Assembly: GCF_900108335.1 (NCBI RefSeq)
Contig: NZ_FNVT01000003.1
Coordinates: 1 to 64,000, forward strand
DNA length: 64,000 nt
Direction: 5' to 3'
DNA from: Nonomuraea solani
GTDB lineage: Bacteria; Actinomycetota; Actinomycetes; Streptosporangiales; Streptosporangiaceae
The first letter of the stretch is position 1. The number at the start of each line of letters is the position of its first letter. Positions 58,501 to 64,000 of this stretch are shown piece after piece. The notes beneath the pieces were generated by a model. It worked only from the letters and a program-made list of their open reading frames with translations, was not told the origin of the DNA and made no database searches. The translations under genes were made by a program, and so were the position numbers.

Positions 58501-59414
58501 TTCTTACTCCGCAGCAGCCGCAGGTAGAACACCGCCACGACCAGGTTGATCAGCAGGATGATCGTGGAGACGGCGGCGCCGTAGCCCAGTTGGCCGCTCT
58601 GCAGCGCGACCTTGTACACGTGCACGGCCAGGATCTCGGACTTGCCGTCGGGGCCGCCCGCGGTGAGCAGGAACGGGGTGAAGTCGTTGAACGTCCACAG
58701 GCTGATCAGCAGCAGGTTCGTCAGGATGTGGCCGCGGATGTGCGGGAACACCACGTCTCTGAGCTGCTGCCAGCCGGACGCCCCGGCCAGGCGGGCGCTC
58801 TCCAGGTGGGAGGGGGGCACGTTGCCGAGGGCGGCGCCGTACAACATCATCGAGAACGCCGTGCCGCGCCAGGTGTTGAACACGATGATCGACAACATCG
58901 GATGGTCGAGCAGCCAGGCGAACTCCGGCGTGCCGAGCAGCGCGTTCAGCGTGCCGCCGTCGCGGTCGAGCAGCGCCACCCACAGGAACGACACGATCGC
59001 GCTGGGCAGGATCCAGGCCAGGATGACCAGGCCCTCGACCAGCCGCTTGAGCGGGCCGCGCCGGTCGCGCAGCAGCCAGGCGATGGTGAAGCCGAGCCCG
59101 ACCTGCCCGATGACGGCCGAGCCCAGCACGAACTGGGCGGTCAGCCAGGTGGAGTTCCAGAACGTGGGGTTGGCGACCGCGTCGAGCAGGTTGCCCAGAC
59201 CGACGAACTGCGGCTCGGCCGCGGCGGCGCCGGTCAGGCGGTAGTTGGTGAGCCCCAGGTAGAGCACCCAGAGCGCGGGGAAGACGAGGAAGACGGCGAC
59301 GAGCAGCAGGGCTGGGGCCACGAAGGCCCCGGCCCTGGCCCGTCCCAGGCCCGCCGCGTCCGAGCTGTAGCGTTCCTCTGGCTTGACCTCAGGAGGCGAT
59401 ATTGCCTGCGCCAC
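58497..59414 (-). CDS. CUT1 sugar ABC transporter permease (MalF-like)
   Basis: 305 residues with six spans after a cytoplasmic start of about 25 residues. It has FVAPALLLVAVFLVFPALWVLYLGLTNY and the EAA loop HLESARLAGASGWQQLRDVVFPHIRGHI. It begins inside the binding-protein gene (26-base overlap), so translation is tightly coupled. Confidence 0.92.
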   Translation of the reverse strand: MAQAISPPEVKPEERYSSDAAGLGRARAGAFVAPALLLVAVFLVFPALWVLYLGLTNYRLTGAAAAEPQFVGLGNLLDAVANPTFWNSTWLTAQFVLGSAVIGQVGLGFTIAWLLRDRRGPLKRLVEGLVILAWILPSAIVSFLWVALLDRDGGTLNALLGTPEFAWLLDHPMLSIIVFNTWRGTAFSMMLYGAALGNVPPSHLESARLAGASGWQQLRDVVFPHIRGHILTNLLLISLWTFNDFTPFLLTAGGPDGKSEILAVHVYKVALQSGQLGYGAAVSTIILLINLVVAVFYLRLLRSKK

Positions 59415-60777
59415 CGACGATTCCTTCGAGCTTCTTCTGGTAGTCCGCCGCCGCCTGGTCGGGCGCGGTGCCGCCCACGACCGCGGCGGTGGCCTCCTGC
59501 AGCGCCACCGACACCTGCGGATAGACGGCGACCGGCGGCCGGTAGGCCGTCACCGGCAGCACCTTCTCCGAGATGAACGTCAGCAGCGGCTCGCCGGCGA
59601 GGATCTCCTTGTTGACGTCGGTGCGGGGTGTGGTCCGCATGTTGCCGTCCTTGGTCTCCTCCTTCAGCGCCGCCGGCGAGAGCGTGAACGTGGCCAGCTC
59701 GAACGCCTCCTTGGGGTGCTTGCTGCCGGGGTTGACCGTACGCAGGGCGCCGCCGGACATGCTGACGAAGTCCTGCCCGCGCAGCCCCTTGCCGGGCTCG
59801 ATGGCGGGGATCATGGCGTAGCCGACGACCTGGTCACGGTCGTCCATCTTGGCGACGCCGTCCTTGGGGTTGACCACGCCGCGCCAGAAGTAGTCGCCCT
59901 CCAGCAGGATGCCGATCTCGCTCTTGGCGAACCGCTGGAACGACTTGTCGCGGCCCTTGGCCTCCTGCTGCAGCTTCGGGTCGCCGAGGCCGCCGCCGTA
60001 AATCTTCTGGTAGAGGGCGAGCGCGTCCTTCAGCGGCTGGCCGGCGCCGGTCCACTTGCCGTCCTTCTGCACCTCGCCGCCCGCGCCCGCGAGCAGCGGC
60101 AGCACGCCCTGCATCGAGGTGGCCTCGCCCATCGCGGTGCCGGCGTTGATCTGGATCGGTACGGGCACGCCGGACGACTTGAGCTTGGCCCCGGCGTCGA
60201 GGATCTCCTGCCAGCTCTTCGGCTGCCAGTCGGCGGGCAGCCCGGCCTTGACGAAGAGCGTCTTGTTGAAGTAGAGCACCCGGCCGTCGGTGCCGACCGG
60301 CAGGGCGTACCTCTTGCCGTTGAACTCGGCCATCCCCTGGACGGCCTCGGGGATCTGTGACCAGCCGTCCCAGCCGTCGGCGTCGGCCCCGACCAGGTCC
60401 GCCAGCGGCTTGAGATAGCCGGCCTCGGCGAACTCGCCGGCCCAGATGCCGTCGATGTCGATCACGTCCGCGCCCTTGCCCGACTTGAGGTCGAGGGAGA
60501 GCTTGGTCTTGTACTGCTCGTCGTCGACGCCGCTGGGAACGAACTTGACCGTGACGTTCTTGCCCTTGGCCTTCTGCGCCGCCTCGAACTGGGGGATGAC
60601 CCACTCTTCGATGAACTTGGCGCCGGCCGCGTTCTTTCCGCCCTGGATGGCGTTCTGGGTGATCGTCAGCTCGATGGCGTCTCCACCTGCGTTGGAGGAC
60701 TGGCCGCAGGCGGCGAGCCCCAGACCGGCCGCGGCGATGACCGCGACCACACCCATCGACCGTTTCCGCAATGCCAT
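59389..60777 (-). CDS. CUT1 sugar-binding lipoprotein
   Basis: 462 residues. A lipoprotein signal ends in IAAAGLGLAACG (Cys at about 24). The mature part is a type 1 extracellular solute-binding protein (FIEEWVIPQFEAAQKAKG, DVIDIDGIWAGEFAEAGYLKPLADLV, YALPVGTDGRVLYFNKTLFVKAGLPADWQP). The DGIWAGEFA and GVPVPIQINAG segments are usual ligand-proximal parts of family members that bind oligosaccharides or sugar alcohol glycosides. First gene of the eight-gene operon ending with the alpha-mannosidase. Confidence 0.92.
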   Translation of the reverse strand: MALRKRSMGVVAVIAAAGLGLAACGQSSNAGGDAIELTITQNAIQGGKNAAGAKFIEEWVIPQFEAAQKAKGKNVTVKFVPSGVDDEQYKTKLSLDLKSGKGADVIDIDGIWAGEFAEAGYLKPLADLVGADADGWDGWSQIPEAVQGMAEFNGKRYALPVGTDGRVLYFNKTLFVKAGLPADWQPKSWQEILDAGAKLKSSGVPVPIQINAGTAMGEATSMQGVLPLLAGAGGEVQKDGKWTGAGQPLKDALALYQKIYGGGLGDPKLQQEAKGRDKSFQRFAKSEIGILLEGDYFWRGVVNPKDGVAKMDDRDQVVGYAMIPAIEPGKGLRGQDFVSMSGGALRTVNPGSKHPKEAFELATFTLSPAALKEETKDGNMRTTPRTDVNKEILAGEPLLTFISEKVLPVTAYRPPVAVYPQVSVALQEATAAVVGGTAPDQAAADYQKKLEGIVGGAGNIAS

Positions 60778-60822
60778 GCAAACCCTCCGACGTGTCCTAA
60801 AGGGAGGAAGCCATCGGCCAAT

Positions 60823-60834
60823 ATGTCATGACAT
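60823..60834. promoter_or_regulatory. Operator palindrome before the CUT1/mannosidase operon
   Basis: ATGTCATGACAT is a perfect 12-base palindrome 46 bases before the binding-protein ATG. On the minus strand it continues ATGTCATGACATATTGGC, closely matching the plus-strand copy ATGTCATGACAATATGCC in front of iolC. The matching orientation relative to each gene suggests one GntR- or LacI-like regulator on both operons. Confidence 0.65.
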
Positions 60835-60867
60835 GCATATGACGTAAAGCCCTGACCGTAACCTCAG

Positions 60868-60885
60868 CGAAAGATGGCACTTTCG
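60868..60885. promoter_or_regulatory. Inverted repeat in the centre of the divergent iol promoter region
   Basis: CGAAAG (60868-60873) pairs with CTTTCG (60880-60885) around ATGGCA. It lies midway between the two ATGTCATGACA copies and could be a second regulator site or a core promoter element. Nothing else supports a specific role. Confidence 0.35.
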
Positions 60886-60905
60886 GCAACATAGCGGACA
60901 TCAGA

Positions 60906-60916
60906 ATGTCATGACA
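60906..60916. promoter_or_regulatory. Operator palindrome before iolC
   Basis: ATGTCATGACA contains the perfect 10-base palindrome TGTCATGACA (60907-60916). It lies 42 bases before the iolC start, 83 bases from the first copy. It sits close to the expected promoter, a repressor-type position. Confidence 0.6.
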
Positions 60917-60958
60917 ATATGCCATAGTGTCGAAGATAAGCTCGGCCCAGGAGGCGCG

Positions 60959-61897
60959 TTGTACGACCTGATCACGATCGGCCGCTCCGGCGTCGACGTC
61001 TATCCGCTGCAGACCGGCGTCGGCCTGGCCGACGTCGAGACCTTCGGGAAGTTCCTCGGCGGCAGCCCCACCAATGTCGCCGTGGCCGCCGCGCGTCACG
61101 GCCTGCGCCCAGCCGTGATCACCGGGGTGGGCGCGGATCCGTTCGGTGACTACGTACGCCGGGCGATCCGCGGGTTCGGCGTGGACGACGCCTTCGTGAG
61201 CACGATCGAGGGCCGGCCCACGCCGGTGACGTTCTGCGAGATCTTCCCACCGGACCACTTCCCGATCTACTTCTATCGCGGCGAACATCCACCAGACCTG
61301 CAGATCTCCCCCACCATGCTCGATCTGAACGCGATTCGGGCGACGAACCTGTTCTGGTTCTCGCTCACCGGGCTGAGCCAGGAGCCGAGCGCCGCCGCCC
61401 ACGCCGCCGCGCTGGAGGCGCGCTCCGACGGCTGGACGGTGTTCGACCTGGACTACCGGGCCACGCTGTGGTCGTCGCGGGAGGCCGCCCACGACGCGGC
61501 CCAGCGGGCGTTGCCGCGGGCCAACGTGGCGGTCGGCAATCTGGAAGAGGTGGAGGTGGCGGTCGGCGTACGTGATCCCGAGGCCGCCGCGCAGGCGCTG
61601 CTGGACGCCGGTGTACGAGTCGCGATCGTGAAAATGGGCCCTGAAGGGGTTTTCGCGCGTACCTCTGAGGAGAGCGCATTGGTGGAGCCCATGGAGGTGA
61701 AGGTGGTCAACGGAATCGGCGCGGGAGACGCGTTCGGCGGCGCCATCTGCCTTGGGCTGCTGCGCGGCTGGCCGCTGGAGCGCACGCTGCGCTTCGCCAA
61801 CGCCGCGGGGGCCTACGTGGCCGCCCGGCTGGCCTGCGCCGACGCCATGCCGACGACCACCGAGGTGGAGGAGCTGCTGAACGGGGTGCGTTCTTGA
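60959..61897 (+). CDS. iolC: 5-dehydro-2-deoxygluconokinase IolC
   Basis: 312 residues of the PfkB sugar kinase family. The start LYDLITIGRSGVDVYPLQTGVGLADVETFGKFLGGSPTNVAVAAARHGL is highly typical of IolC. The ATP and catalytic region is VNGIGAGDAFGGAICLGLL with the base Asp. It phosphorylates 5-dehydro-2-deoxy-D-gluconate in myo-inositol breakdown. The TTG start is chosen because AGGAGG sits four bases before it; an upstream ATG at 60911 would overlap the operator. The next gene overlaps it by 4 bases. Confidence 0.92.
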   Translation: MYDLITIGRSGVDVYPLQTGVGLADVETFGKFLGGSPTNVAVAAARHGLRPAVITGVGADPFGDYVRRAIRGFGVDDAFVSTIEGRPTPVTFCEIFPPDHFPIYFYRGEHPPDLQISPTMLDLNAIRATNLFWFSLTGLSQEPSAAAHAAALEARSDGWTVFDLDYRATLWSSREAAHDAAQRALPRANVAVGNLEEVEVAVGVRDPEAAAQALLDAGVRVAIVKMGPEGVFARTSEESALVEPMEVKVVNGIGAGDAFGGAICLGLLRGWPLERTLRFANAAGAYVAARLACADAMPTTTEVEELLNGVRS

Positions 61898-62799
61898 GCG
61901 ACATCACACTGTCCAGGACGGCCGACTACGAGCGGCTCACCCGCATCCGCGCCACCCAGCCGGAGGAGATCGCCGCGGCCGCGGCCCGCCGGCGGCGGCG
62001 CGGGCTGCCCGGCGAGGGCGAGCGGCTGCTGATCATCGCCGCCGACCACGCGGCCCGCGGCGCCCTGGGGGTGCGCGACCGCCCGCTGGCCATGGCCAGC
62101 CGTGTCGACCTGCTCGACCGCCTCAGGCTGGCGCTGTCGCGGCCGGGCGTCGACGGCATCCTGGCCTCCCCCGACGTCCTCGAAGACCTGCTCCTGCTGG
62201 GGGCGCTGGAGGGCAAGCTGGCCTTCGGCTCCATGAACAGGGGCGGCCTGCAGGGCTCGGTGTTCGAGCTGGACGACCGCTTCACCGGCTTCGACGCCGC
62301 CTCGATCGACTCGATGCGCCTCGACGGCGGCAAGATGCTCTGCCGCATCGACCCGACCGACCACGCGACGGTGGTCACGCTGGAGTCGTGCGCCCGCGCG
62401 GTCACCGACCTGGCCCGCCGCCGGCTGGTGGCCATGGTGGAGCCGTTCTGGTCGCTGCGCTCGGAGTCGGGCGTCCTGCGCAACGACCTGTCGCCCGAGG
62501 CGGTGATCCGCGCGATCAGCGTCGCCCAGGCCCTCGGCGCGACCTCGGCCTACACCTGGCTGAAGATCCCGGCCGTGGCCGAGATGGAGCGGGTGATGGC
62601 CGCCACCACGCTGCCCGCCCTGCTCCTCGGGGGCGACCCGCCCGACATCGACGCCGCCTACGCCGACTGGCACCGCGCCCTGAGCCTGCCCGGGGTGCGC
62701 GGCCTGGTGGTCGGGCGCGCGCTGCTCTATCCCCCGGACGACGACGTGGCGACCGCCGTGGACGGCGCCGCGGCTCTGGTGCGGGGGGCCGGCGCGTGA
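61894..62799 (+). CDS. Cgl0159-like TIM-barrel protein, putative deoxygluconate-phosphate aldolase
   Basis: 301 residues from a TTG start (TTGA overlap with iolC). Segments such as LLIIAADHAARGALGVRD, GILASPDVLEDLLLLGALEGKLAFGSMNRGG and YTWLKIPAVAEMERVM follow the Cgl0159 family, a deoxyribose-phosphate/class I aldolase-like barrel found in actinobacterial iol clusters. Lys in TWLKIPA is a candidate Schiff-base residue. The position between iolC and iolB suggests it does the job of IolJ, cleaving 2-deoxy-5-keto-gluconate 6-phosphate to dihydroxyacetone phosphate and malonate semialdehyde. That activity is inferred from context. Confidence 0.83.
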   Translation: MSDITLSRTADYERLTRIRATQPEEIAAAAARRRRRGLPGEGERLLIIAADHAARGALGVRDRPLAMASRVDLLDRLRLALSRPGVDGILASPDVLEDLLLLGALEGKLAFGSMNRGGLQGSVFELDDRFTGFDAASIDSMRLDGGKMLCRIDPTDHATVVTLESCARAVTDLARRRLVAMVEPFWSLRSESGVLRNDLSPEAVIRAISVAQALGATSAYTWLKIPAVAEMERVMAATTLPALLLGGDPPDIDAAYADWHRALSLPGVRGLVVGRALLYPPDDDVATAVDGAAALVRGAGA

Positions 62800-63635
62800 C
62801 CCACCTTCCCTACGGCGAGACCGCCGCGGGCCCCTGGTCCGTGGAGATCACCCCGTCGCTGGCCGGGTGGACCTATTCGGGCCTGCGGGTGGCGGACCTC
62901 ACCGACGCTCCGCTGAGGTTCGAGACGGGCGAGGAGGAGATGCTCGTCCTGCCTCTGGCGGGCTCCTGCACGGTCACCATTCCCGGCGACACGTTCGTGC
63001 TGACCGGCCGGTCGTCGGTGTTCGACGGCCCCTCCGACTTCGCCTATCTCCCGATTTTCACGGAAGTGACCCTGCAGGGTGCCGGGCGGATCGCGCTGCC
63101 CTCGGCCCGCGCCACCCGCGCGCTGCCCGCCCGCTACGTCGCCGCGGCCGAGGTCGCGGTCGAGATCAGGGGCGCCGGCCAGGCCAGCCGTCAGGTGAAC
63201 AACTTCTGCTCCCCCGACGCCTTCGAATGCGACAAGCTGGTGGCCGTCGAGGTGCTCACGCCGGGCGGCAACTGGTCCTCCTATCCGCCGCACAAGCACG
63301 ACACCGCGGGCCCGGACGAGGCGGTGCTGGAGGAGATCTACTACTTCGAGGTCGCCGACCAGGGGCTCGGCTACCAGCGGGTCTACTCCTCGGAGCGCGG
63401 CCGGATCGACACCCTCGCGGAGGTCTCCTCCGGCGACGTGGTGCTGGTCCCCTACGGCTACCACGGCCCCTCCATGGCCGCCCCCGGCTACGACCTCTAC
63501 TACCTGAACGTGCTGGCCGGCCCCGCCGAGCAGCGTTCGATGGCGTTCTGCGACGACCCTCGCCACGCCTGGATCCGCTCCTCATGGGACGGCCTGCCCC
63601 TCGACCCCAGACTGCCGTTCGGGAGGACTTCATGA
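62796..63635 (+). CDS. iolB: 5-deoxy-glucuronate isomerase IolB
   Basis: 279 residues with a bicupin fold. The metal-binding motif is clear in GGNWSSYPPHKHDT and EEIYYFEVADQGLGYQRVY, with the last ligand in VLVPYGYHGPSMAAPGYDLYYLNVLAGP. It converts 5-deoxy-glucuronate to 5-dehydro-2-deoxygluconate, the substrate of IolC. GTG start with a GTGA overlap on the preceding gene. Confidence 0.94.
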   Translation: MTHLPYGETAAGPWSVEITPSLAGWTYSGLRVADLTDAPLRFETGEEEMLVLPLAGSCTVTIPGDTFVLTGRSSVFDGPSDFAYLPIFTEVTLQGAGRIALPSARATRALPARYVAAAEVAVEIRGAGQASRQVNNFCSPDAFECDKLVAVEVLTPGGNWSSYPPHKHDTAGPDEAVLEEIYYFEVADQGLGYQRVYSSERGRIDTLAEVSSGDVVLVPYGYHGPSMAAPGYDLYYLNVLAGPAEQRSMAFCDDPRHAWIRSSWDGLPLDPRLPFGRTS

Positions 63636-64000
63636 TCCGGTTGACCGTCGCGCAGGCCATCGTGCGCTTCCTGGCCCAGCAGTGGAGTGAGCGCGACGGC
63701 GTGGAGCGCAGGTTCTTCGGCGGCTGCGCCGGCATCTTCGGCCACGGCAACGTCGCCGGGCTCGGCCAGGCGCTGGCCACCTCGGCCGAGGACCTGCCCT
63801 ACCATCTGAGCCGCAACGAGCAGGCGATGGTGCACACCGCCGCCGCCTACGCCCGCGCCAGCAACCGGCTGGCCACGCTGGCCTGCACCACCTCGATCGG
63901 GCCCGGCGCCACCAACATGATCACCGGTGCGGCCGGGGCGACCATCAACCGGCTGCCCGTGCTGCTGCTGCCCGGCGACATCTTCTCCACCCGGGTGGCG
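63632..64000 (+). CDS. iolD: 3D-(3,5/4)-trihydroxycyclohexane-1,2-dione hydrolase IolD (partial)
   Basis: The first 123 codons are present; the family is about 620-640 residues and the rest lies beyond the window. The start MIRLTVAQAIVRFLAQQWSE, then FFGGCAGIFGHGNVAGLGQAL, YHLSRNEQAMVHTAAAYARA with the ThDP-activating Glu, and TTSIGPGATNMITGAAGAT are characteristic of this thiamine-diphosphate enzyme, which opens the cyclitol ring in inositol catabolism. ATGA overlap with iolB. Confidence 0.95.
   Translation, partial: MIRLTVAQAIVRFLAQQWSERDGVERRFFGGCAGIFGHGNVAGLGQALATSAEDLPYHLSRNEQAMVHTAAAYARASNRLATLACTTSIGPGATNMITGAAGATINRLPVLLLPGDIFSTRVA

Noticed and set aside
1..64000. Mobile elements, CRISPR arrays, tRNA genes and biosynthetic megasynthases
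   Set aside because: I saw no transposase or integrase motif, no regularly spaced identical repeats, no tRNA-like cloverleaf with GTTCRANNC, and no PKS or NRPS module. The erm and AfsR genes alone do not define an antibiotic cluster.

Overview
The window is high-GC actinobacterial chromosome. The 5' end of a 16S rRNA gene at the left edge, together with the gene content (AfsR/SARP regulator, PotABCD, chitinases with CBM2 and FnIII modules, Erm methylase), fits the Streptosporangiaceae, for example Nonomuraea or a relative. That placement is inferred from a short 16S piece and gene style and was not searched. I see no tRNA, CRISPR array, insertion sequence, integrase or phage gene.

Layout. 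1-0.66 kb: start of a 16S rRNA gene (minus strand) with its promoter and leader region. 0.66-9.2 kb: AI-2E family permease; an AraC-type regulator carrying an 11-residue repeat array; a prenyltransferase-like repeat protein; then a six-gene minus-strand operon of response regulator, histidine kinase, lipoprotein, peptidoglycan-binding membrane-fusion protein, ABC ATPase and MacB-like permease. 9.2-13.3 kb: an erm 23S rRNA methyltransferase behind a probably leaderless leader peptide and two hairpins; a polytopic glycosyltransferase; and a 525-residue NarG-like protein that lacks the cofactor motifs. 13.3-20.6 kb: secreted degradative enzymes (two GH18 chitinases, a truncated third, an M14 carboxypeptidase, a GH5 cellulase), with shared TTAGGAAA-type palindromes in two promoter regions and good terminators. 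20.6-38.4 kb: methanethiol oxidase/selenium-binding protein with a membrane partner, class-C-type serine hydrolase, LysE exporter, membrane proteins, an orphan NarL-type sensor kinase, DedA, EamA, GT4, DUF998, a short P450-like protein fused in an operon with a PEP mutase/isocitrate lyase homologue, AfsR-like regulator, MFS exporter and a class-A-type beta-lactamase-fold lipoprotein.

38.4-50.8 kb: an amine-utilisation block. It holds a FAD amine oxidase, PotC-PotB-PotD-PotA spermidine/putrescine transporter, aminoaldehyde dehydrogenase, Lrp/AsnC regulator, NCS1 permease, agmatinase-family ureohydrolase and PucR regulator. Together these can import polyamines, oxidise them to aldehydes and then acids, and hydrolyse a guanidino compound.

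50.8-64.0 kb: a divergent sugar/inositol locus. The minus-strand operon encodes a CUT1 ABC transporter (binding protein, two permeases, ATPase), a PHP-family protein, an IolE-like TIM-barrel enzyme, a Gfo/Idh/MocA dehydrogenase and a GH38 alpha-mannosidase. The plus-strand operon encodes IolC kinase, an aldolase-like protein, IolB and the start of IolD. Near-identical ATGTCATGACA palindromes lie in front of both arms. My leading hypothesis for an undescribed system here is coordinated uptake and breakdown of a mannosylated inositol, or a related mannoside, feeding the inositol pathway. The second strong candidate is the erm leader, a compact attenuator with an Arg-Ile-Arg macrolide-arrest-like motif.
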